Part shown: piece after piece, positions 1 to 7,989 of the stretch | Layout of the letters: each line of letters starts with the position of its first letter | Numbering within the stretch: position 1 is the stretch's first letter | DNA from: an uncultured Varibaculum sp. | Lineage (GTDB): Bacteria > Actinomycetota > Actinomycetes > Actinomycetales > Actinomycetaceae | Assembly: GCF_902489465.1 (NCBI RefSeq) | Contig: NZ_CABTZZ010000023.1 | Coordinates: forward strand, 1-26,113 | DNA: 26,113 nt | Direction of reading: 5' to 3' | The notes under the pieces: generated by a model | Databases searched by the model: none | What the model was told of the DNA's origin: nothing | The model's input: the letters and a program-made list of their open reading frames with translations, nothing else | Position numbers and translations under genes: made by a program

Positions 1-3
1 ATC

Positions 4-121
4 TTGTGGTGGTCATAGCGCCTAGGACACGCCCAGCCCCATCCCGAACCTGGAAGCTAAGCTAGGCAACGCTGATGGTACTACGCCCCAACGAGCGCGG
101 GAGAGTAAGAAACCACCACAA
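4..121 (+). rRNA. rrf: 5S ribosomal RNA
   Basis: This is a 5S rRNA of about 118 nt. Its ends pair perfectly as helix I (TTGTGGTGGT at 4-13 with ACCACCACAA at 112-121). Inside are the conserved stretches CCCATCCCGAACCTGG and GGAAGCTAAG and the GGGAGAGTA-type 3' part. It is followed within 10 nt by a rho-independent terminator, so it is the last gene of an rRNA operon whose 16S and 23S genes should lie to the left of the window. The exact ends could be off by 1-3 nt because they were set by helix pairing. Confidence 0.95.
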
Positions 122-130
122 CCACATTAA

Positions 131-187
131 AAAGGCAGGGTACAGAAGCTGGTTAAAGTTTTTGTGCCCTGCCTTTCTATATTTTTA
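131..187 (+). terminator. rRNA operon terminator
   Basis: A 13-bp stem (131-143 with 164-176, one G-U pair) encloses a 20-nt loop and is followed by CTATATTTTT. It is an intrinsic terminator directly after the 5S gene. The remaining gap to the end of the RNase D gene (188-251) shows no further feature. Confidence 0.9.
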
Positions 188-251
188 ATTAACTTCAATG
201 CAGCTAGCCACGGAATGGGTATTATTTCCGGCTACAACAACTTTGAACTTG

Positions 252-1451
252 CTATTTTTTAGTCCAATGAGCGCAGATTTCCTCAAGGCGGGGGAGGAAG
301 ATCTCTTTTTGCCAGCTTCTGGCAGCAGCTGCCTCTAATAGAGTTGCGGTATCATCTGATTTTTCCCAATAGGCAGCTACCTGCCGGATGGCGCTAGGAG
401 AAAGCGCGCATTCTGCCCAAATATGATTTTCCTGAGCCCAGGTGGATACGTCCTCTTTAAATAGGCGGTAAAGCTGGGCACGCGCGGGATCGATTTTCTC
501 CCAGGTAGCGATGGCCCTTATTTCATGCAGCTTACGCAGCGGCGCTTTGCCTGGTAGCTGCTCACTAGGTAAGGATCGAACTTTCTTTATTGCCTGCCAC
601 CAACGCCGGGCATGGCGTCGTAGTTGCCGCCGCTTCATAAATGAACGGCGGGATAACTCTTGGTAGGAAGCAGGGGGCTGTAAGACCAAATCTACGAGGT
701 CGCGGTTAGGTAGAACCCGATGGGGGGCTAAATCTGCTTCGCGCGCTATTTCATCGCGCTTATTGTAAAGCTCCCGCAGCAAGCCGAGCTGGCGAGGAGA
801 ACGGGCTTTACCAGCACCTTTTAAATGCCGCCAAGGTTCGCTACTACGCGGACGATGGTAGTTGGCTAATATATAGGAGAACTCTTGTTGCGCCCAAGAT
901 AAACGACCTGCTGCTTCCAAGCGCTCTTTTAGCGCTATGGCCAGCTCCACCAGGTATTCCACATCCAGAGCCGCATAATCGAGCCACGATTGTTTGAGGG
1001 GACGCAATGACCAGTTTTCCCGAGTATGGTTCTTGGCTAGTTTTACCCCTAGCACGTCCTCGGTAACTGCCCCCAATCCCACGTGTTCATATCCCAATAG
1101 CTTCGCTGCGATTTGAGTATCGAATAGACGCGGTGCCACTAAACCTGCCCACTCCATACATTCAAGGTCTTCTTTGGCGGCGTGTAGCACCCAGGTAGTG
1201 TTTTTGCAGGCCTTATTGAAGTCTGATAGGTCATCCAGAGCCAGAGGATCAAGTAAAACCAGGGGAGCGCTCTGTCCTTTAGCCTGAATTAAATAGGCCT
1301 TGTCCAGGTAGCGGATACCGCTGGCGCGTTCAGTATCAAAAGCCACGTACTGTCCGGGGGTGCGGTATTCTCGCAAACAGTCCCGGTATTGCTGCTGTTT
1401 ATCGGTTAGGGGAACCGACCCCAGCCGGGGACGGTAAAGAGTTTCGCTCAT
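252..1451 (-). CDS. rnd: Ribonuclease D-like 3'-5' exoribonuclease
   Basis: The 399-residue protein fits the RNase D family, which trims the 3' ends of stable RNA precursors with two metal ions. The DEDDy exonuclease domain fills about residues 30-190: motif I is FDTERASG, motif II is in LHAAKEDLECM, the FDTQIAAKLLGY segment follows, and motif III is LDYAALDVEYL with Tyr and Asp. A helical HRDC-like domain follows at about 215-300. The start codon (1449-1451) overlaps the stop of the upstream DUF3000 gene as ATGA, so the two are translationally coupled. This order is common in actinobacteria. The catalytic residues look complete. Confidence 0.93.
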   Translation of the reverse strand: MSETLYRPRLGSVPLTDKQQQYRDCLREYRTPGQYVAFDTERASGIRYLDKAYLIQAKGQSAPLVLLDPLALDDLSDFNKACKNTTWVLHAAKEDLECMEWAGLVAPRLFDTQIAAKLLGYEHVGLGAVTEDVLGVKLAKNHTRENWSLRPLKQSWLDYAALDVEYLVELAIALKERLEAAGRLSWAQQEFSYILANYHRPRSSEPWRHLKGAGKARSPRQLGLLRELYNKRDEIAREADLAPHRVLPNRDLVDLVLQPPASYQELSRRSFMKRRQLRRHARRWWQAIKKVRSLPSEQLPGKAPLRKLHEIRAIATWEKIDPARAQLYRLFKEDVSTWAQENHIWAECALSPSAIRQVAAYWEKSDDTATLLEAAAARSWQKEIFLPRLEEICAHWTKK

Positions 1452-2026
1452 ACCAGCTTTACCTGCCCTAGGCGAGAGATTCCGGCGCTAACTTCCACCG
1501 AATAACCCGACATCATAGCTAATAGCCGCGATATCGCGCCCGCGTGGGGCGCCAGGTCATTATCTAGAGGTGTCCAGGAGGCACGCAGCTCCATTTCAGC
1601 GGATTCAGAGCGTTTTTTTAACTCGCCAAAGCTGGCAGAATGGGAGCGGGTAACTGATCCGGCAGCCTGGAAAAAACTGGCATCTGCCTGGGTTAAGAAA
1701 TCGGTAAACCATGACCAACAAACCTGGTCAGCCAGCGGTTCGGTAACTAAATCTACATCTACATGCGCACCTAGCATCGTTACTAGCCGGAATCGTCCTT
1801 GCCACCCGGGTTGTTCCTGGGGATCATAAAGAATCACTAGCCGCCCCGACCCGCCGCTATGAGGATTCGTCTCCAAAGATTCACAATCCATACGGATAGC
1901 GGCAGCAAAAGGCGCAATTCCCTGCGGCGCCGAAATCTCACTGACCGTAACGTGAGAATCATAGGCGGCTTCCCGCAAGGTGAACAGAGCATTGGTAAAC
2001 TCTGCAGGCGTCTTTTGATTCACCAT
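1448..2026 (-). CDS. DUF3000 domain protein
   Basis: This 192-residue protein matches my memory of the DUF3000 family, actinobacterial proteins of unknown function usually encoded just before RNase D. It is soluble with no signal peptide or membrane segment. The features I rely on are the length, the position, and segments such as GRLVILYDPQEQPGWQGRFRL and the acidic/aromatic middle. The stop codon overlaps the rnd start by four bases. ATG at 2026 is followed directly by a GTG; no good Shine-Dalgarno lies at normal spacing (an AGGAGAGG about 20 nt upstream is too far). The 215-base divergent gap to the ATP-grasp gene must hold the promoter. No function can be read from the sequence. Confidence 0.8.
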   Translation of the reverse strand: MVNQKTPAEFTNALFTLREAAYDSHVTVSEISAPQGIAPFAAAIRMDCESLETNPHSGGSGRLVILYDPQEQPGWQGRFRLVTMLGAHVDVDLVTEPLADQVCWSWFTDFLTQADASFFQAAGSVTRSHSASFGELKKRSESAEMELRASWTPLDNDLAPHAGAISRLLAMMSGYSVEVSAGISRLGQVKLV

Positions 2027-2198
2027 TTCAGCGTAGGCAGGAAACCTCTCCTAAAGTCACTGCCACGCCGATAATCAGCCGACCTAGCTGTAAACCTGCC
2101 AATTTCCCGGTTGGGACAGTTGGCTCCTTGCCTCGGTATTGCAATTGTACAAGCAGCTTATTGTCAGTAAGATTCGGGTGCCTTCCGGGACAGGGAGC

Positions 2199-2230
2199 AA
2201 GATTTGATAGCATTGAGTGGCTCAAATCTT
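2199..2230 (+). promoter_or_regulatory. 9-bp inverted repeat before the ATP-grasp gene
   Basis: AAGATTTGA (2199-2207) and TCAAATCTT (2222-2230) are perfect complements separated by 14 bases. They end immediately before the ribosome binding site AGGGAGG (2231-2237) of the gene starting at 2242. The repeat could be a repressor operator or an mRNA hairpin that affects ribosome access. There is no T-run, so it is not a terminator. Confidence 0.55.
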
Positions 2231-2241
2231 AGGGAGGCACT

Positions 2242-3585
2242 GTGGAAAAACATCAGGATATAGGGTTTCAACCGGTTATTTTAGGTACCGATATCGGAAC
2301 CTATGCGCTAGCGGTCTCCTTCCATGAGAGGTGGAAAGTAAAACCTACCATCGTCACTACCCAGGTTCTGGGGCCCATCATGTTTTCCGGCATTATTGAT
2401 ACTCGCGTAGTCGACCCCCATGCGTTGCCTAATCCGGACTCGGATATGCCGTTAATCGATGGGTTGCTAGCACTTGGTCCCGAACTGCAAAAAGAATATC
2501 CAGGAAAAAAACTGTTACTGATTGCAAATATTGATTCCAATGTACGTGACATCGTCCGGCGCGAAGAAGAGCTACGGAAACATTATGCGTTCGCCTTCCC
2601 CTCCTTACAGGTAATGAAGGATACCTCCGATAAAGTAAAGTTTCCGCTGCTAGCTGCCCAGCATGGATTGAATGTTCCCAAAACTTTGGAAATTGATTTT
2701 TCCGGTTCTCTAGAGGACGAACTAGCTAAACTTGAGCAGATAAATCAGCCCTTTCCTTGGATTATTAAACCGGCTACCAGCGCTGGTTATGAGCGCCTTA
2801 AATGGCCCGGCAAAGCGAAAGTCTATACGGTTTCCAATAAAGAGGAAGCTCAAAACTTACTCGCCAATCTTTATCAACACACTCACAACAATCCGCGTGC
2901 CCGCCGCTTCGTACTGCAGCCCCGGGTGGAAGGCAACGATAGCTTTAATCTCTCGGTGACTGCCTACGTTGATCAAAACGCTCGGGTAACTATGCTGGGA
3001 TCTGCCCAGGTGCTATTAGAAGACCATTCGCCGACTGCTCTCGGTAACCCGGTGGCGATGATTACCGAACCCTATCCCCGCCTCTATGAACAGGTAAGTA
3101 GCTTCCTAAAGGGAGTGGGCTGGCATGGCTTCGCCAACTTTGACTTTAAGGTAGATTCGCGCACGGGGATTGCCTATTGCTTCGAAGTTAATCCCCGCAT
3201 TGGACGGAACTCCTATTACAACACCTCGGCGGGGATGAATCCTATGAGGTTTTTTGTCGAGGACGTAGTCGAAGGGAAAAAGGTCTCCCCGCAACGTTTA
3301 GGAAAGCGAGTCTACTATTCGATTCTGCCCAAACGGTTAGTGCTGCGGTATGTAGATAAACAGATGGGCAAGAAGATCCAGACCCTGTACCGGCAGAAGA
3401 AAAATCATGACCCCCTGTTCTATCGGCCAGACTTTGGATTTAGTGTCCGCGGTCTGAAACGATTCGCTTACGTGATGATTGCCCGGGAGAATCATTGGAG
3501 AAAGTATCACCGTAATTACCCGATCGCTAAATTCCGCGAGGGGGAAACCCGCTCCCTAGATACTGCTGCCTTAACCCAGCCCTAG
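2242..3585 (+). CDS. ATP-grasp carboxylate-amine ligase, D-aspartate ligase-like
   Basis: The 447-residue cytoplasmic protein has the ATP-grasp layout: an N-terminal pre-ATP-grasp domain (opening with GFQPVILGTDIGTYALAVSF), an ATP-binding lysine in PWIIKPATSAGYERLKW (about residue 176), and a metal-binding end in FANFDFKVD...FEVNPRIGRNS (about 300-325). Such enzymes join a carboxylate to an amine through an acyl phosphate. The family includes D-Asp ligases that build the peptidoglycan cross-bridge, so a cell-wall role is possible but the substrate cannot be read. The start is GTG 2242 behind AGGGAGG with a 4-base spacer. A basic C-terminal tail (about 355-420) goes beyond the core fold. It stands alone, convergent with treZ. 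Confidence 0.8.
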   Translation: MEKHQDIGFQPVILGTDIGTYALAVSFHERWKVKPTIVTTQVLGPIMFSGIIDTRVVDPHALPNPDSDMPLIDGLLALGPELQKEYPGKKLLLIANIDSNVRDIVRREEELRKHYAFAFPSLQVMKDTSDKVKFPLLAAQHGLNVPKTLEIDFSGSLEDELAKLEQINQPFPWIIKPATSAGYERLKWPGKAKVYTVSNKEEAQNLLANLYQHTHNNPRARRFVLQPRVEGNDSFNLSVTAYVDQNARVTMLGSAQVLLEDHSPTALGNPVAMITEPYPRLYEQVSSFLKGVGWHGFANFDFKVDSRTGIAYCFEVNPRIGRNSYYNTSAGMNPMRFFVEDVVEGKKVSPQRLGKRVYYSILPKRLVLRYVDKQMGKKIQTLYRQKKNHDPLFYRPDFGFSVRGLKRFAYVMIARENHWRKYHRNYPIAKFREGETRSLDTAALTQP

Positions 3586-3658
3586 CTCACCTGGCGTGGC
3601 CGGGCAGACCGCTAAGGAATATACAAGAGCCCCTCAAAGACAAGATCGTGCCAAGGAG

Positions 3659-5458
3659 CTAAGCAATTATTAGCAGGGTATCTTCACCTAGGATTTTTGC
3701 GGGAGGATTCTCCAGTCTCCCGTTAGTAAACGATAAATAGTTTCCTGGCGTCAGCTGCGCGACTATCTCGCTGATGCTAACGGGCTTGCGATGCAAATTC
3801 ACTATTACCCGAGCGCGCTCTGCCTTGAGTATCAGCAGTTTTCGCTGGCGCTCAAGAGCAATAAAATCAGCAAAGATGCCTTCGCGACGCAGCGCGATTA
3901 AGTGTCGATACCAGGCGAGCATCTTTTTATGCTCGACCTCAGAAAGCTCCTGCCACAGCAGCTTAGAGTTAAGGAAAGTAGAAAGCGCTTGCGGAGAAGG
4001 CACTTCCACTTCGCCATCGTAAATTTTCTCCCAATCATGGGAGGCGAACTCGCGTTTCCTACCCTGATCTACCGCTTTCCCAATTCCTTCATCCGCATAG
4101 TCAGTGAAGAATTGGAAGCGCGAACGGCTGCCCCATTCTTCTCCTTGAAACAGCATCGGCGTAAACGGGGAGGCTAGAATCAAGGCTGCTTGACCAGCCA
4201 GTAACCCGGGGGAAAGTTTCTCGCTGGGGCGATCCCCTAAAGCTCGGTTACCTACCTGGTCATGGTTGGACGCAAACCCAAAGAAGCGGTTTGGTTCCAT
4301 ATCTGTCGGAACTGGAGCCCCCCAATTTTTCCCTCGGAAACTCGAGTAAGTGCCGTTATGGTAAAACACTTGCGAATAAATCTTGCTTAGCGCCGCGGGA
4401 TCGGCAAAATCTTCGTAGTAACCTTGGGTTTCGCCGGTAAAAGCGACGTGAATACCGTGGTGGATATCGTCATCCCATTGGCCATCCATCCCGTATCCGC
4501 CCTCATCAACCGCGGTAACCATGCGGGCATCGTTGAGGTCAGATTCGGCCACCAAAGTAAGCGGTCTGCCTAGCTCTTCCGAAAGGTTGTGAACTTCTTG
4601 GGAAAGCTCCGCTAAAAGATGCAGCTCAGAATCATCTTGGATTTCATGAACCGCATCTAGCCGCAGTCCGTCAAACCCATAGTCAGCCAGTAAAGCCACA
4701 GCCGCCCCAATTAAGAAATCCCTTACCGGGCCGCTATCAGAGCCATCTAGGTTGTAACCATCACCCCAGGGAGTTTCGTGGCGGCTAGAAAAATAAGGAG
4801 CAAACTGACTTAAATAATTTCCGGAAGAACCCAAATGATTCAAGACCAAGTCTTGGGCAACTGCGATTCCCAGGTTGTGTGCCGCATCGATAAAAGCCAC
4901 CAGATCTTCCGGGGTACCGTAGGGATTGAAAAGGGCGTACAGGCCCACCCCGTCATAGCCCCAACCGCGCTGGCCAGGGAAAACCGCGATTGGCATCAGT
5001 TCGATGACTTCGACTCCCAAATCTGCCAGATAGGGGAGTTTTTCTATGGCTGCTCGCAGAGTTCCCTGGGCGGTGAAAGTTCCGATATGCAGCTCATACC
5101 AGACCTTACCCAAAAGTTTTCCATCGGGTTGCCAGCTCGAGGTATGTTTAATAGCGGAAATATCGGCAGTCTTCCCCCAAAGTTCACTGCCGGGAACATA
5201 GGTACGCGCCCGGGGATCAGGGAACGGGCCATTTCCCTCTACCTCAAAGGCATAGGTAGTGCCGTTGGGTAGCGGTCGCGGAGCGAGCCACCAGGAACCG
5301 TATTGCACCATTGCGGTTTTTCGCGGATTCTGTGGTGATCCTACCAGCAGGTTTACCTGTTTTTTGTCCGGTGCCCACAGCGGTACTCGTCCGCATCCGG
5401 CTTTAAGCTCCCAGGGTGGCAAGCCTTCATAATCTAGATCCGAAGGGTTTAAATCCAT
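3659..5458 (-). CDS. treZ: Malto-oligosyltrehalose trehalohydrolase TreZ
   Basis: TreZ releases free trehalose from the end of maltooligosyl trehalose, the second step of the TreY/TreZ route. The 599-residue GH13 protein has an N-terminal beta domain (VPLWAPDKKQVNLLVG), then the barrel with the nucleophile Asp in GLRLDAVHEI (about 266), the acid/base Glu in LVAESDLND (about 303) and the third Asp in SNHDQVGNRA (about 399). The loop with RGWGYDGVGLYA is typical. ATG 5458 abuts the treY stop codon with no gap, so it is the last gene of the treX-treY-treZ operon and its ribosome binding site lies within the end of treY. All catalytic residues are present. Confidence 0.95.
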   Translation of the reverse strand: MDLNPSDLDYEGLPPWELKAGCGRVPLWAPDKKQVNLLVGSPQNPRKTAMVQYGSWWLAPRPLPNGTTYAFEVEGNGPFPDPRARTYVPGSELWGKTADISAIKHTSSWQPDGKLLGKVWYELHIGTFTAQGTLRAAIEKLPYLADLGVEVIELMPIAVFPGQRGWGYDGVGLYALFNPYGTPEDLVAFIDAAHNLGIAVAQDLVLNHLGSSGNYLSQFAPYFSSRHETPWGDGYNLDGSDSGPVRDFLIGAAVALLADYGFDGLRLDAVHEIQDDSELHLLAELSQEVHNLSEELGRPLTLVAESDLNDARMVTAVDEGGYGMDGQWDDDIHHGIHVAFTGETQGYYEDFADPAALSKIYSQVFYHNGTYSSFRGKNWGAPVPTDMEPNRFFGFASNHDQVGNRALGDRPSEKLSPGLLAGQAALILASPFTPMLFQGEEWGSRSRFQFFTDYADEGIGKAVDQGRKREFASHDWEKIYDGEVEVPSPQALSTFLNSKLLWQELSEVEHKKMLAWYRHLIALRREGIFADFIALERQRKLLILKAERARVIVNLHRKPVSISEIVAQLTPGNYLSFTNGRLENPPAKILGEDTLLIIA

Positions 5459-7978
5459 CTATTCCACCCGCTCCAGTATCCGTGCGCCCCGCTTAAATAG
5501 CAGCTCTTCCAAGCTTTGCATTCCCCCGGGGAAAACCTCATTTGAGCTAATATCTTTCCAGGATCCCTCGGGCAGAACCACGGTATGCTCAGGGCGGAAA
5601 TCTCCCTGATATCGGGAAAGTACCCCGGAAAGACGACGAGCAATAGTTACGATTTGCGCACCTTCACGTGCAGTTCCGCGCGCAAACGCTACCGCGTAAC
5701 CAGTAGAGAGGGCGAGTGCCTCATAAGTGGCGGTAGCAGATACGAAGCACTCGGGGCGGCGGCGCCGTAGCCGCAAGATTGCTGCCGTAAGGTTGAGTTT
5801 CAAATCATCTAGCGCCGGGTCTGCCGCATGATCTAAGCCTTCTTGATCCAGATGGGAAAGTCTTTGCGCTAGCGCAGTGAAATCAACGGGGCGACGATTA
5901 TCGGGATCCACCAACGATGTTTGGGTGATTTCTGAGCCTTGATAAACGTCGGCTACTCCCGGCATGGTTAGTTGTAAAGCCTTATTAGCTACGATGGTGT
6001 GGCGGGTAGCTTGCCCGGTTTCGCCGTGCCAGCGAGAAACAATATCAGCTACCTTGGGGTCGCATATAATCTGGTCGGCATAATCAAGGAGCTCGTTTTC
6101 TCGGGTCTCATCCGGAGCAGTCCAGGTAGTCCAAGATTTTTGTTCCCTAATCGCTTTTACTAAATATTGGCGCAGCCGCTCAGAGGAGATCGCTCCGTCA
6201 TCATCCCAAGTACCGATCAGGGTTTGCCACAGCATATTTTCGCTGCGTCCATCCAGTTCATTAGGACGGTAAGGCTGAGTAACATCCCGCAGTTCGGAAA
6301 CAATTTGTGCCCAAAGCGTGGGGTACTGGCTGATAATGGCCAGCCGCATCCGCACGTCTTCACAGCGTTTAGTGTCGTGGGTAGAGTTAGTGGTCATGGT
6401 AGCTGGCCAGTTAGTTTGAATATCGCGCGCAAATAGATGCAGGTTATCGGCAGAAATCCCGAAAGCTTGCGGGTTAGAACCTACTTCATTTAGGCACAGC
6501 AGGTGAGTCCAGCGATAGAAAGTGGTGTCTTCTACTCCTTTGGCCATGACTGCGCCGCAGACCTGTTGGAAACGCACCAAAAATTCTTGCCGATCCAGGT
6601 CGCTTACTTTCAAAGCTGCAGATCCGGTTTCATCCCCAAGCACCAGGGCAACTACCACCGCCATAGTGTCAGCATGTTCGGGATTCAGGTAGCGTAGTGC
6701 TCGCCGCGCTGCTGTCTCTACGATTTCTCTTGAGAGTGCGGGGGCAGGATTCCCAACCGTCACATAGGCACGGTAGCAAGGCATTTCGATAATCAGTTCT
6801 CGCAAACAATCAACCAGGGAGCGGAAGGTGTAATCGCGCAAACGGAAATCATTTTGACAGATTTTCCATACTAACTGTCCGATACGGCGGACTTCCGCTG
6901 CCAGGGAGGTGTCGATAATCTGGGCTTTGGATTCGCGTTGCATTTGGGGATAGGACGAGGGCGAATCTGCCGTTAAAGTCTGCATTAGGGTTCCCAGCGG
7001 TAAGGATGCCCGCGGATCTACTTGCAGAGCGGTTAGCCGCCAGGAAGTGTCGTAACCGGTAGTGCCGGCAATAGGCCAGTCACTAGGTAGCCGTTCGGCG
7101 TCCTCGAGAATCTTTTCTGCCGCAATCCAAGCGCCTCCAGTGGCCTGAGATAGCCAGTGGAAATAGCCTGCCGGGTCGGCTAGTCCGTCGGGATGGTCAA
7201 CCCGGAAAGCATCGATATAGCCGGCGTTGAACAGTTCTAGGAGTAAGGCGTGGGTAGAGTCAAACACGTCGCGTTCTTCCACCCGCAGGGCTGCTAGGGT
7301 ATCGACATCGAAGAACCGGCGATAGTTAAGCTCTTCATCAGCTACTTTCCAATGTGCCAGACGGTAGTGTTGTCGTTCTACCAGTACCTCTAGCGGCAGG
7401 GACTCGGTACCCTGAGCCACCGGGAAATAGTGGTCATAGTAGCGCAGAATCCATTGCTCGCCCCGTTCGGGCTCCGTAGGAATCACCATTTGTTCTAGCT
7501 TGAGCTCTTGGTCAGCTAATACTTGCCCGATTCGTTTTCCGAGGACGGGCATCAGAATCGGTTGGTCAATATCGATATCGAACCAGTGAGCATAGGGGGA
7601 TTCTTTTCCCCTCTTGAGCACTGACCACATAGGGCGGTTAATCCATACTGGAGTCGGTACCGCCATATGGTTAGGAACCAGGTCTACTACCAGTCCTAAT
7701 CCTTCATGGTGGGCGGCATCGGCGAGTTCTTCAAACTGGGCGCGCCCACCAAGTTCTTTAGAAATGTGGGTGTGGTCTACTACGTCATAGCCATGCATGG
7801 ATCCGGGAACCGCTTGTAAAATGGGGGAGAGGAATAGATCGGTGATTCCCAGGTTTCGCCAGTATCCCAGGTGTTCGCGTGCATCCTTAAATGTAAAATC
7901 TTTACTCAGCTGTAGACGATAAGTGCTGGTAGGGACATGTTTTCCCTGAGCGGGCAGGTGGGGATGCTGACTGTTCAT
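5459..7978 (-). CDS. treY: Maltooligosyl trehalose synthase TreY
   Basis: TreY isomerises the reducing-end alpha-1,4 bond of maltodextrins to the alpha,alpha-1,1 bond of maltooligosyl trehalose. The 839-residue protein has the GH13 barrel starting at TSTYRLQLSKDFTF and MHGYDVVDH, with the nucleophile Asp in FRVDHPDGL (about 260), the acid Glu in AAEKIL (about 288) and the third Asp in STHDTKRCED (about 534). The long insertion between the second and third catalytic residues is normal for TreY. The start ATG 7978 has AAGGAG seven bases upstream. It sits 11 bases after glgX/treX and directly before treZ. Confidence 0.95.
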   Translation of the reverse strand: MNSQHPHLPAQGKHVPTSTYRLQLSKDFTFKDAREHLGYWRNLGITDLFLSPILQAVPGSMHGYDVVDHTHISKELGGRAQFEELADAAHHEGLGLVVDLVPNHMAVPTPVWINRPMWSVLKRGKESPYAHWFDIDIDQPILMPVLGKRIGQVLADQELKLEQMVIPTEPERGEQWILRYYDHYFPVAQGTESLPLEVLVERQHYRLAHWKVADEELNYRRFFDVDTLAALRVEERDVFDSTHALLLELFNAGYIDAFRVDHPDGLADPAGYFHWLSQATGGAWIAAEKILEDAERLPSDWPIAGTTGYDTSWRLTALQVDPRASLPLGTLMQTLTADSPSSYPQMQRESKAQIIDTSLAAEVRRIGQLVWKICQNDFRLRDYTFRSLVDCLRELIIEMPCYRAYVTVGNPAPALSREIVETAARRALRYLNPEHADTMAVVVALVLGDETGSAALKVSDLDRQEFLVRFQQVCGAVMAKGVEDTTFYRWTHLLCLNEVGSNPQAFGISADNLHLFARDIQTNWPATMTTNSTHDTKRCEDVRMRLAIISQYPTLWAQIVSELRDVTQPYRPNELDGRSENMLWQTLIGTWDDDGAISSERLRQYLVKAIREQKSWTTWTAPDETRENELLDYADQIICDPKVADIVSRWHGETGQATRHTIVANKALQLTMPGVADVYQGSEITQTSLVDPDNRRPVDFTALAQRLSHLDQEGLDHAADPALDDLKLNLTAAILRLRRRRPECFVSATATYEALALSTGYAVAFARGTAREGAQIVTIARRLSGVLSRYQGDFRPEHTVVLPEGSWKDISSNEVFPGGMQSLEELLFKRGARILERVE

Positions 7979-7989
7979 CGAGGTTCTCC

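Noticed and set aside
2028..2225. 65-residue minus-strand reading upstream of the DUF3000 gene
   Set aside because: No recognisable domain, odd composition, and it fills the divergent promoter gap; a ribosome site is lacking.
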